A DNA stretch of 64,000 bases, taken from positions 1-64,000 of the forward strand of contig CBDAQW010000040.1 in assembly GCA_965199185.1 (NCBI GenBank), given 5' to 3'. The number at the start of each line of letters is the position of its first letter. The first letter of the stretch is position 1. The position numbers and the translations under genes were made by a program. The stretch comes from Endozoicomonas sp965199185 (GTDB lineage: Bacteria; Pseudomonadota; Gammaproteobacteria; Pseudomonadales; Endozoicomonadaceae). This document shows, piece by piece, positions 47,048 through 56,121 of this stretch. The notes beneath the pieces are model-generated. The model had not been told where the DNA came from and did not search any database. It saw nothing but the letters and a program-made list of their open reading frames with translations.

Positions 47048-47527
47048 ATGGAAAGGGTTGCCATTTTTGTTGATGTCCAGAACATCTATTACACCACCCG
47101 CCAGGCATGGAAAACACACTTCGATTACTTCTCATTCTGGCGGCAGGCTACCGAAAACCGCAAAGTAGTAGCAGCCTGCGCCTATGCCATTGACCGGGGC
47201 GATGAGAAGCAACGGAAGTTTCAAAATATTCTTCGCAATATCGGTTTTGAGGTGAAGCTCAAACCGTTCATACAGCGCAGCGACGGTTCCGCCAAAGGAG
47301 ATTGGGATGTTGGCATTACCCTGGACGCCATCGAAAACGCGGAAAAGGTAGACACGATTATTCTGGCGTCAGGTGATGGCGATTTTGACCTGCTGCTACA
47401 ACGAGCCAAAGATCGATTCAACACCAAAACCGAAGTTTACGGCGTTCCACAACTGACCGCCGATTCTCTGATGATGAGCGCAACCCGCTTTGTTCCCATC
47501 CAGGGCTCTTTGTTGCAAAAAAAATAA
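47048..47527 (+). CDS. NYN-domain (LabA/DUF88-type) protein, putative RNase
   Basis: 159 residues, PIN-like nuclease fold. Acidic and Asn residues of the active site are in VAIFVDVQNIYYTTR, GDWDVGITLDAI and IILASGDGDFDLLLQRAK. The length fits stand-alone NYN proteins, some of which cleave RNA. ATG 47048 has no strong ribosome-binding site. It lies 86 bases before the deubiquitinase-like gene on the same strand and may be co-transcribed with it, but a functional link is not shown. Confidence 0.88.
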   Translation: MERVAIFVDVQNIYYTTRQAWKTHFDYFSFWRQATENRKVVAACAYAIDRGDEKQRKFQNILRNIGFEVKLKPFIQRSDGSAKGDWDVGITLDAIENAEKVDTIILASGDGDFDLLLQRAKDRFNTKTEVYGVPQLTADSLMMSATRFVPIQGSLLQKK

Positions 47528-47612
47528 AGCAAATCAAGCAGGGCTGACGCATTACTGAATGCGCTTTTGGTGCCGATGACTGACACAGAACGACAAACAT
47601 CAGAGGCACTCC

Positions 47613-49799
47613 ATGAATCCTGCCCAACTGGTTGGCAATAGCTGCTGGCAAGCACTGCAACACGGTGGCGAGGTCACCAACTTTGCCAATCAGCAATTTG
47701 CAATATGGCAGCCTTCCGGAAGAGGAGGAAGGCTGGCTCGAATGATCAACCCCCGAACCTATTTAGCCACTACTGAAAAACAAAATGTGATCAAAGAGCT
47801 CAAAAAGCGCAGCGCCAGTCATTTTTCTGACAACACCCGCCTTGAATTAAGAATGGCCGTAGCCGGGTTACTCAAGTACAAAAACACTGACTATCAGGGC
47901 GACCTGGAAACCGCCCCGGGAACCCCGGTTAACAAAGAAAAGCTGGAAGCCTTCTGCACTCCAACCCCATCAATACGAGAAGACATTAATGCTATCGAAG
48001 GGTATTTCACGAAGCATCGACTAAGGCTCGAACTGTCACAGCAAATTCTCAGAGAAGATATCGAGATGTTTAAGCAGTCTGATGAGGTTTACAGTCTGAA
48101 AATAAGAACAAGCAATGCTTTAAGCCCACAAATACAACAAGCTCTTTTTGATTACGAACGAACGATTGACTGGGAAAAATGCCTTAATCGATTACAAAGT
48201 AAAATCTGGGCAGTGCCAAGACCCGGAGAGATACTCAGAAGGCATATCGACCTTCTGATGCTCAGAATATTTCTATATGGAACGGGCCAAATAACCGTCA
48301 CAGAAGCCGGACTGGCCTGGCGTGATTTTATTGCGGCAATCAACAGTCCAGGCATGTTCGCATCAAGGCAGGGTGCCTTTGGTCAGAAACAATATTTAGA
48401 GGAATCCCGGGTAGATTTACTCAATACATTACTTGAGCATTGCGACAAACTATTCCCAAAACCGGAAACCACCAGCAAAAAAGGGTTCATTCCAGATACC
48501 TGGAAAGAATCGCCCAGTCTGGCTCACCACTCAGCAGAGGTCAAACCCGCCAGCATAAGGCCACCTGAAAGCATCGAGACCTACTCCCCGGCCATGGAAC
48601 GCAGTGAAAACTCACCCACACTAAGAAACACTGGCAATCTCTGTTACAGCAATTCGGTGATAAAACACTACGCCAACCTAATCCCAATGGACACGCTCAA
48701 AGCCATGCAACAGGAGCCCGAACCAGAGCACCTACTGGACGAAAAAAGCAAGATGCTACACGAACTTCGGGCACAACTGATCGAGTTACTTATTCATATC
48801 AAATATTGTCGGGCAGGTCTTTGTGGCTCGGGCTATGTTAATCACCTCAATGCAGCATTTATTTTAAAACTGCGCGAATGCAGCCTGAATGGGTTAATCA
48901 GCCCGGAGTTTGCTACCGCAAAACAAAACGACGCGCATGAATTTGTCACTGAAATTGAAAAAATCCTGAACAGCGCTCCCTTCCTCAACACCAACGCCTA
49001 TAAACCCGAACATGTTTTTTCCCGGGCAAACACATTTGAATGCGCCATAAGCGACAGAATTAAGGGCAAGAAAACAATCATAGAAAAGGACTCTGTTCTC
49101 TTCATGCCGTTAGCGCCTCCAAATGCACTGAGTTTCGATAGCAGCTTTCAACGCTTCAGCAGCAAAGAGGCCATTAATTTCTCATGGAACCAGACCAGCA
49201 TGAGCGAATGGGGATTAGATGAGCAGACTGTGCAAAATCATAACATCCAACATCTGGATGAACTCAGGCAAAAGCTGCAAGCCTTTCAACTAGCTGACAG
49301 CAAGTCTTCTGGCATTAATGCATCAATGGAGGTCACTGACGAAGGGTACTTCAAAACAGTATCAGGCTCAGTCTCTTTAATCCCGCCCTGGATTAAACCT
49401 GAAAGACAGGAATCATTAAGAGTGAATCCGGAATCGCTCAAATCTCTGATCATGATGCCCGGCATCTTCAAACACAACACCAAAGGCATTGAAAAGTTAC
49501 ACGGCGAAGGGATGGCTTTTTTCTTCACTTGCCTTGATGGGGTAGAGATACCTGTCAGCAGTTATGACAATAAAGAACTGACTTTAAAAGCCAGCATTTC
49601 TGGTGTTTGCTGCCACAGCGGAAAGAGCGAAAGAGGGCATTATGTTTATATCGAAAAGAATGCCAATAACACCTGGACTCTGAACAACGACACCAGCATC
49701 ACAGCATTAAAAGACAATGGTGAAGTATCAAATTATCTTCTTGACACCAAAATGACACCTTATGTGTATCACTTGAAAATAGAACCGCCATCATCGTAA
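47613..49799 (+). CDS. Ubiquitin-specific-protease-like protein (peptidase C19)
   Basis: 728 residues. All landmarks of a eukaryotic USP deubiquitinase are present in the right order. The Cys box is LRNTGNLCYSNSVIKHYANL (Cys at residue 344, codon 48642). The Q box is AKQNDAHEFVTEIEKIL. The His box is GVCCHSGKSERGHYVYIEK (His at residue 676), followed by WTLNND for the Asn/Asp. No Sec signal peptide is seen, so delivery through a dedicated secretion system would be needed. The N-terminal 330 residues are helical and unrecognised. The gene is inserted between maf/NYN and sppA in otherwise conserved core order. Deubiquitinase or related isopeptidase activity is inferred from the triad. Confidence 0.85.
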   Translation: MNPAQLVGNSCWQALQHGGEVTNFANQQFAIWQPSGRGGRLARMINPRTYLATTEKQNVIKELKKRSASHFSDNTRLELRMAVAGLLKYKNTDYQGDLETAPGTPVNKEKLEAFCTPTPSIREDINAIEGYFTKHRLRLELSQQILREDIEMFKQSDEVYSLKIRTSNALSPQIQQALFDYERTIDWEKCLNRLQSKIWAVPRPGEILRRHIDLLMLRIFLYGTGQITVTEAGLAWRDFIAAINSPGMFASRQGAFGQKQYLEESRVDLLNTLLEHCDKLFPKPETTSKKGFIPDTWKESPSLAHHSAEVKPASIRPPESIETYSPAMERSENSPTLRNTGNLCYSNSVIKHYANLIPMDTLKAMQQEPEPEHLLDEKSKMLHELRAQLIELLIHIKYCRAGLCGSGYVNHLNAAFILKLRECSLNGLISPEFATAKQNDAHEFVTEIEKILNSAPFLNTNAYKPEHVFSRANTFECAISDRIKGKKTIIEKDSVLFMPLAPPNALSFDSSFQRFSSKEAINFSWNQTSMSEWGLDEQTVQNHNIQHLDELRQKLQAFQLADSKSSGINASMEVTDEGYFKTVSGSVSLIPPWIKPERQESLRVNPESLKSLIMMPGIFKHNTKGIEKLHGEGMAFFFTCLDGVEIPVSSYDNKELTLKASISGVCCHSGKSERGHYVYIEKNANNTWTLNNDTSITALKDNGEVSNYLLDTKMTPYVYHLKIEPPSS

Positions 49800-49826
49800 G
49801 CCGGCATACCCAGAGGGCATGCCGGC
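49800..49826 (+). terminator. Terminator hairpin after the USP-like gene
   Basis: GCCGGCAT (49800-49807) and ATGCCGGC (49819-49826) form an 8-bp GC-rich stem right after the stop codon. There is no T-run, so it may be only partly efficient. sppA converges from the right. Confidence 0.55.
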
Positions 49827-49875
49827 CTCGCGCTCAAAGAGCGCAAAAAACAACCAAAAGAAACAGGTTTTCGGG

Positions 49876-50865
49876 TTATTTCAATAACAACCCATCAGCC
49901 CCCACCGCTTTAATAACAGACGCACTAACACCCATACCAAAATCGCGGGCAAATTTTTCCAGCGGCGTTAGACGTGAGGTATAGTCCATGATCTCTTCAG
50001 CACCGACAATCTCACGAGCGACATACCCGGTACTACCAAGACCATCAATCAGACCCAGCTGTTTGGCTTTTTCTCCAGACCAGACCATACCAGAGAAAAT
50101 ATTCGGATCTTCAGCCAGTCGATCACCACGACCCGCCTTCACCGCATCAATAAACTGCCGATGAATGGTATCCAGTGATTGCTGCCAAAGTTTTGCAGAA
50201 TGTTCATCCACCGCCTGAAACGGATCAAGAAACGCCTTATTTTCACCAGCCGTATAAGTACGACGAGTGACGCCCAGTTTATCCATCGCCTCAACAAAAC
50301 CAAACCCGGATGAGATAACCCCGATAGAACCGACCAGACTGGCTTTATCCGCATAGATTTCATCTGCAGCAGAAGCAATGTAATAACCGCCAGAGGCACC
50401 AATATCCATAATGACAGCATACAATTTGGTATCAGGGTGCAAGCCACGCAAGCGAAGAATTTCATCGTAAATGTAACCAGACTGCACCGGGCTGCCACCA
50501 GGACTGTTAATCCTGAGAACAACCGCCTGCGTGCCTTTATCTTCAAAGGCTGCCCGCAAACCACTTACCACCGCATCGGCATTGACATCGCCGCCACCAA
50601 TCTGACCATCAATCTCGACCAGAGCTGTATGCTCACCCGAAGGTGCTGCCGTTGACGCATCAGAAAACTGCAAATTCTGATACATCAAACCAACAAAGAA
50701 AAACAGCCAGGTAAAGGTGAGCAGCTTAAAAAATATCCCCCAGCGGCGACTGCGGCGCTGCTCTTTTAAAGAGCTTTGTGCCAGAGTCTCGACCAGCTTC
50801 CAGGCCTTTTCGTCTCCACCATAGGACACCGATGATTGTTTTGGCTCCTGCCATTGATCCTGCAT
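49876..50865 (-). CDS. sppA: Signal peptide peptidase SppA, S49 family (short form)
   Basis: 329 residues, inner-membrane serine protease that degrades cleaved signal peptides. One N-terminal membrane helix (FFKLLTFTWLFFFVGLMYQ) is followed by the S49 core: VVLRINSPGGSPVQSG, MDIGASGGYYIASAADEIYA with the catalytic Ser, and SLVGSIGVISSGFGF. It is the short (36-kDa) form. It lies next to rluC (59 bases) on the same strand. Confidence 0.93.
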   Translation of the reverse strand: MQDQWQEPKQSSVSYGGDEKAWKLVETLAQSSLKEQRRSRRWGIFFKLLTFTWLFFFVGLMYQNLQFSDASTAAPSGEHTALVEIDGQIGGGDVNADAVVSGLRAAFEDKGTQAVVLRINSPGGSPVQSGYIYDEILRLRGLHPDTKLYAVIMDIGASGGYYIASAADEIYADKASLVGSIGVISSGFGFVEAMDKLGVTRRTYTAGENKAFLDPFQAVDEHSAKLWQQSLDTIHRQFIDAVKAGRGDRLAEDPNIFSGMVWSGEKAKQLGLIDGLGSTGYVAREIVGAEEIMDYTSRLTPLEKFARDFGMGVSASVIKAVGADGLLLK

Positions 50866-50924
50866 ATAAATCTCCTGCTTAACAACGTCTGATTCTTGTT
50901 ATCGATGTTGAGGAACACTCAGTG

Positions 50925-52016
50925 TCACTCATTATCCATATTTGATAAACCATCAAGAACCTTTTGCAGTTCTTCCGGCAACGGGGCTTCTACTTTTAGC
51001 ATCTCACCATCCGGTAATTCAAACTCGATACTGGCAGCGTGTAGGAACAATCGCTTCAGCCCCTGCTGTTGTATATTTTGGTTATCTTCATCACGGCCAT
51101 ACTTATCATCACCCAAAATGGCATGCCCCGCGTGCAGGCAGTGCACACGAATCTGATGCGTTCGCCCAGTAATGGGCTTTGCTTCCACCAGCGTTGCACT
51201 CTGATAACGCTCCAGAACGCGATATTCGGTGCGGGACTTTTTACCGTCCATATCAACCCGAACCATACGCTCGCCAGACTGCCGCACATCTTTTTGCAAT
51301 GGCGCATTCACCAGCAGCTTTCGTGCCGGCCACTTCCCAACCACCAGCGCGTTATAGACTTTTTGTACTTTGTGCTTTTGCTGCAACTGGTTATGAATAT
51401 GTCGCAATATGCTACGACGCTTGGCAATAACAAGACAACCGGAGGTATCCCGATCAAGACGATGCACCAGCTCCAGCGTTTTGTTATCCGGGCGAATCTG
51501 CCGCAGCGCTTCAATCACCCCATAATTCAACCCGCTGCCACCATGTACAGCGATACCTGAAGGCTTATTGATAATCAGCAGTTTGTCATTTTCGAAGATA
51601 ATGGATTGTTCGAGCTTCTCAATCACACTATTGGCGGGTCGAACTTTTTCGCCCCGTGCAGCCATACGAACCGGAGGAATTCTCAGCAGATCACCCGCCT
51701 GAATACGATAATCTGCACTCACCCGTTTTTTATTGACCCGCACTTCACCCTTGCGAAGAATCCGGTAGACACGGGTTTTGGGCACGCCCTTGAGAATACG
51801 CAGCAGATAATTATCGATTCGTTGACCCGCATCATCCTGCTCAATGGTCAGCAAGCGAACACTATAGTTCAGTTCAGCCGGCTCTGATTCTGTTAAAGCT
51901 TGTTTTTCAGAGGATGCCTGTCCTGATAAACGACGCTCTCTAACCGAATTACGCGCCACACCGGAGCCACCAGCAATTGCTGTTTTTTTAAAGGATTTTT
52001 TCAATCGAATAACCAT
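50925..52016 (-). CDS. rluC: 23S rRNA pseudouridine synthase RluC
   Basis: 363 residues. N-terminal S4 domain (GQRIDNYLLRILKGVPKTRV) and the RluA-family catalytic motif VHRLDRDTSGCLVIAKR with the nucleophilic Asp. Makes pseudouridines at positions 955, 2504 and 2580 in E. coli numbering. It is divergent from rne, the standard gammaproteobacterial arrangement. The N-terminus is about 40 residues longer than E. coli RluC and rich in basic residues. Confidence 0.94.
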   Translation of the reverse strand: MVIRLKKSFKKTAIAGGSGVARNSVRERRLSGQASSEKQALTESEPAELNYSVRLLTIEQDDAGQRIDNYLLRILKGVPKTRVYRILRKGEVRVNKKRVSADYRIQAGDLLRIPPVRMAARGEKVRPANSVIEKLEQSIIFENDKLLIINKPSGIAVHGGSGLNYGVIEALRQIRPDNKTLELVHRLDRDTSGCLVIAKRRSILRHIHNQLQQKHKVQKVYNALVVGKWPARKLLVNAPLQKDVRQSGERMVRVDMDGKKSRTEYRVLERYQSATLVEAKPITGRTHQIRVHCLHAGHAILGDDKYGRDEDNQNIQQQGLKRLFLHAASIEFELPDGEMLKVEAPLPEELQKVLDGLSNMDNE

Positions 52017-52934
52017 GATACTGCTGTTTTCTTGCTCTATATTACCAGTTTTCGGTCATTTGAAGCACTTACAGATTACTGATATAGTTCAAACGCTGCC
52101 CTGCATATATCCGAAAGGGTAGTTCGATTTACACAGCCTGAAGATGGCCCACTGGAATGAAGATTAAATATCCAGAGTATTGGTCCGAATAACAACTGTG
52201 TGTCTACCCTGAATCCGAATCCGGATTCTGGTGTGTTACAGGCAACAGTTCAGGCAACTGAAAAGTTACACAGTCCACGGCTGGAGCCGTGACAAGATAA
52301 ACAGCGCTATCCTCTGCAAGCGCTTCCCGATTTCAGGTGTGAGGAGCTGCGTCCGGGAGAACATGCTATTTGAAGGTTCATGATGGCAACACCAACATCA
52401 TACGCTGAACCAGGAGCCCCCGGATCAAGCTCCCCTCCATTGCGCGCAATAGTCTGTTTAAGACGCAAAAGTTGCTATATCGCTGCCAATGTCAGTGCCG
52501 GCGTTGTCCGGAGAGCAGGTCTGATAGCAATAGACATTACCGGATTTTCGCTGCATTGCGAGCCGGACTATTGACAATCGGGCAGTGCTAAACAAAGAGA
52601 TTGCCTGCAGAATACCAATGAAGCCACCCTGGTGCTCATCAACAGTGGTGCTCATAAAATAGATGCACTCATTTATTGGTGAGTGATAAAAACTTGTTTT
52701 TGGACGCACATGAGTGGGTTCAGTAATCTGCAGATTGTGATCTCATAGATATCTGGCAGGTAATAAATTGCTCCCTGAAGAGGGGGTATCAGGCGTTGAA
52801 CCTGAAGTTCGGTTAAGCACTCAGAGCCAAGGTTCGCTGTGCCAGCCAACTTTACTGCTAACTGACCGATACCCTTTCCGGGCAAATCATTACTCGCCGG
52901 ATTCTGAGGATAGCCTCAACCAAACCGGTACTCT
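52017..52934. other. Long non-coding rne-rluC intergenic region and rne leader
   Basis: About 918 bases without a convincing gene. It should hold divergent promoters and a long rne 5' untranslated region, through which rne is autoregulated in E. coli. Small hairpins are visible, such as CACGGCTGGAGCCGTG near 52280 and GAATCCGAATCCGGATTC near 52210. A short plus-strand stretch near 52620-52680 translates to a weakly ankyrin-like peptide (ATLVLINSGAHKIDALIYW) but has no gene context. It may be a decayed fragment. Confidence 0.5.
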
Positions 52935-55900
52935 ATGAAGAGAATGCTAATTAACGCAACCCAGCAGGAAGAGCTGCGCGTTGCACTGGTAGACGGGCAA
53001 CGTCTGTACGACCTGGATATTGAATCCGGCGCCCGTGAACAGAAGAAAGCAAACATCTACAAAGGTAAAATCACCCGCGTCGAGCCCAGTCTCGAAGCGG
53101 CTTTTGTCGATTTTGGCGCCGAGCGCCATGGTTTTCTGCCCCTGAAAGAAATCTCCCGGGAATACTTTGTTGGCCATACTGGCGGACGACCTAACATCAA
53201 GGAAGTCGTCAAAGAAGGCACCGAAGTGATTGTCCAGGTAGACAAAGAAGAGCGTGGTAATAAAGGCGCTGCACTCACGACTCTGGTCAGCCTCGCAGGT
53301 CGTTATCTGGTGCTGATGCCAAACAATCCTCGTGCCGGTGGTATCTCCCGTCGTATCGAAGGGGATGAACGTGCAGAGCTGCGTGAAGCCATGAGCAAGC
53401 TAAATATTCCGGCAGAAATGGGTGTCATCGTTCGCACCGCTGGCCTGGGTCGCTCGGTGGAAGATCTGCAATGGGATCTGGATTACCTGCTGCAACTCTG
53501 GTCTTCCATTAAAGAAGCCAACGCTAAAAAGCCTGCACCATTCCTCATCTATCAGGAAAGCAATGTTATTATTCGCGCTATCCGTGACTACCTCCGTCAG
53601 GATATCGGTGAAGTTCTGATCGATAAAACATCCACCTACATCGAAGCACTGGAATTTGTTCAGCAGGTGATGCCGCAGTACCAGGACAAGTTAAAGCAGT
53701 ACACCGACAGCATCCCACTATTCAACCGCTTCCAGATCGAAAGCCAGATCGAAACCGCCTTCCAGCGTGAAGTGAAACTGCCTTCCGGTGGTTCCATTGT
53801 GATCGATCCTACTGAAGCGCTGGTCTCCATCGATATCAACTCTGCCCGTGCTACCCGTGGTGGCGATATTGAAGAAACCGCTCTGAACACCAACCTCGAA
53901 GCTGCCGACGAAATTGCCCGCCAGCTACGACTGCGTGATATCGGTGGCCTGATTGTTATCGACTTTATCGATATGAGCAGCAATCGCAACCAGCGTGAAG
54001 TGGAAAACCGTATCCGCCAGGCCTTGTCTATGGATCGTGCCAGGGTACAAACCAGCCGTATTTCCCGTTTCGGTCTTCTGGAAATGTCCCGTCAACGTCT
54101 ACGCCCATCTCTGGGTGAAACCAGCGGTGTCGTGTGTCCACGCTGCTCTGGTCAGGGCACTATCCGCGATATTGAATCTCTGGCACTGTCCATCCTGCGT
54201 TTGATGGAAGAAGAAGCCATGAAGGACAAAACATCTGAAATCCGTGCCCAGGTACCGGTTTCTGTGGCCGCCTTCCTGCTCAACGAAAAACGCAAAGTCA
54301 TCGCCAAGATTGAGAAGCGCAATAACTCCCGTATCGTTGTCATCCCTAACGCTAATCTGGATACACCACATTACGACGTTCAGCGCCTGCGTCACGATCA
54401 GGAACATTCTCAAGAAAGCAGCTACGAAATCCTTGATGCTGAAGACAACACTGAAGAACAGCACGTCAGCAGCAACAAACCGGCACCACGCCCACAAGCC
54501 GCAGTAAAGAACGTAGCCCCCGCTCAGCCAGCGCCGGCACCACAACAAAAGCCCGGCCTGTTCGGCTCACTGATTAAATCCTTTGGCAGCCTGTTCTCTT
54601 CTGAATCAGAAGAGCCAACAACCAGCAAGCCTCAGGCAAAGACAGCTCGCTCTCAACAGCAGCGTGACAAGCAGTCTCAGAACAAGCGCAAGCCTCGTCA
54701 GGACAGCCAGCAATCTCGCGACCGGTCTGACAACCGCCCTCAGCGTGATCGTCGTACTAAACAGGAACGCTTTGAAAAACAGGATCGTCGTCAGAATGAT
54801 CCCCGTACTGACAAGCAAGATCGCCGTAAACAAGAGCCACGTCAGGAGCGTGAACGCACTCCAAGACCGGAGCATCGTCAGGAACGTCCGGTTGAGCAGG
54901 ATTTTGATGGTCAGACTGATAATGGCCAGCGTCGTCGCCGTCCAAACACTGCACCTCGTCGTCGCAGCAACCGACAGTCTCAGCGTCATATTCAACAGGA
55001 ACAACAACCTCAGATTCAGCCACTGCTTCCTGAAAACCAGAAGCAACCTGAACATGTAAAAGAAGTTACTGTGCCTGTCACTGACGCACCAGCTATCGAG
55101 AAATCCGTGTCAGCTGAGAAGAAGCCAGCGCAAAATCCTATGCCGACACTTTCCGGGCAACCACAACCAGCACCAGAAGCAAAGGCAGAAGTAAAACCCG
55201 GATCAGTGGCTGAAGCAGAAGTGGCTGAAGCAAAAAAAGCATTAACTGTGGCTGCCGACAAACCTGCAGAAAGAAAACGCCCACGTCGTTCTCGCGTTAA
55301 AAACGACCCGCGTCGTGCACGTGAGCAACACTCGCAAACAACTGAAGCAGCACAAAGTAAACCAGAAGCTCAGCCAGCTGTTGCAGAACAGAAACCTGAG
55401 CCAGCAGCAAAACCGGTTCAGAGACAAGCCATAACAGAGCAAACTGCACCACAGCAGGATTCTCGCCCTGAAGCATCAGCACCTGTGACAGAAACACCTG
55501 TTCAGGAGCCAAAATCCGTTGCACCTCGCATGACTAAAATGGCAGAAGCGGTAGCCGCTGGCAATCAGACAGAAGCGCCTTCATATGCTACGCCGGTTAT
55601 GCCAAAGATGGTTGATAGCAACAAGGCTGAAACCACGCCCGTTGAGCGCAAACCAGAACCCGTTAAGGAACAACCAACCCCACAGGTTCCGGTTACTGCT
55701 GATCAGGCAGAGGTTCAGTTAAGAGAAGCACTGTCAGATGCACCAGATCCGATAAAGGCATCTGCTGTCAAACCTGAAGTTGACGCTGAAAAAGCAGTCG
55801 TTTCTAAACCCTCTCCTGAATCAACTGCAAACGCTAATACTTCAAAGGAAGTGACAGAACCATCTGCTGAGCAACCTCGCCGTCGTCGTAGTCGCGCGCA

Positions 55901-55979
55901 TAACGATCCTCGTATGCAACGTCGTCAGGAACAATCAGTCTCTGAACCTGAACAGAAAGCTGAAGAAAGTAACTCCTGA
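52935..55979 (+). CDS. rne: Ribonuclease E
   Basis: 1014 residues, endoribonuclease and degradosome scaffold. The N-terminal half has the MKRMLINATQQEELRVALVD start, S1 domain, 5'-sensor, the DNase-I-like catalytic segment (VSIDINSARATRGGD, GLIVIDFIDM) and the Zn-link CPRCSGQG. After residue 500 comes an amphipathic helix (PGLFGSLIKSFGSLFSSE), likely the membrane anchor. It is followed by long Arg/Gln/Glu/Pro-rich disordered scaffold with repeated basic RRRSRxxNDPR motifs. It is divergent from rluC. Confidence 0.96.
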   Translation: MKRMLINATQQEELRVALVDGQRLYDLDIESGAREQKKANIYKGKITRVEPSLEAAFVDFGAERHGFLPLKEISREYFVGHTGGRPNIKEVVKEGTEVIVQVDKEERGNKGAALTTLVSLAGRYLVLMPNNPRAGGISRRIEGDERAELREAMSKLNIPAEMGVIVRTAGLGRSVEDLQWDLDYLLQLWSSIKEANAKKPAPFLIYQESNVIIRAIRDYLRQDIGEVLIDKTSTYIEALEFVQQVMPQYQDKLKQYTDSIPLFNRFQIESQIETAFQREVKLPSGGSIVIDPTEALVSIDINSARATRGGDIEETALNTNLEAADEIARQLRLRDIGGLIVIDFIDMSSNRNQREVENRIRQALSMDRARVQTSRISRFGLLEMSRQRLRPSLGETSGVVCPRCSGQGTIRDIESLALSILRLMEEEAMKDKTSEIRAQVPVSVAAFLLNEKRKVIAKIEKRNNSRIVVIPNANLDTPHYDVQRLRHDQEHSQESSYEILDAEDNTEEQHVSSNKPAPRPQAAVKNVAPAQPAPAPQQKPGLFGSLIKSFGSLFSSESEEPTTSKPQAKTARSQQQRDKQSQNKRKPRQDSQQSRDRSDNRPQRDRRTKQERFEKQDRRQNDPRTDKQDRRKQEPRQERERTPRPEHRQERPVEQDFDGQTDNGQRRRRPNTAPRRRSNRQSQRHIQQEQQPQIQPLLPENQKQPEHVKEVTVPVTDAPAIEKSVSAEKKPAQNPMPTLSGQPQPAPEAKAEVKPGSVAEAEVAEAKKALTVAADKPAERKRPRRSRVKNDPRRAREQHSQTTEAAQSKPEAQPAVAEQKPEPAAKPVQRQAITEQTAPQQDSRPEASAPVTETPVQEPKSVAPRMTKMAEAVAAGNQTEAPSYATPVMPKMVDSNKAETTPVERKPEPVKEQPTPQVPVTADQAEVQLREALSDAPDPIKASAVKPEVDAEKAVVSKPSPESTANANTSKEVTEPSAEQPRRRRSRAHNDPRMQRRQEQSVSEPEQKAEESNS

Positions 55980-56061
55980 TTAAATCGCTCTCCATGAACA
56001 GTGCAGAACCAGCATTGTTCATGGCACGATTGAAAATAGAATCTACTCTCTGATCCAATAA

Positions 56062-56096
56062 AAAACGGAGCCAACCAAAAAAGTTAGCTCCGTTTT
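56062..56096. terminator. Bidirectional terminator between rne and the F-box/WD40 gene
   Basis: AAAACGGAGC and GCTCCGTTTT form a 10-bp stem, extended by AAC/GTT, with flanking A and T runs. It lies between two convergent genes. Confidence 0.85.
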
Positions 56097-56121
56097 ATAG
56101 TTTATTGACTGCTTTCAGGAA

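Noticed and set aside
52458..52709. Minus-strand 83-residue frame in the rne leader
   Set aside because: No family features and no good start. A single weak ankyrin-like stretch on the other strand is too short to call a gene.
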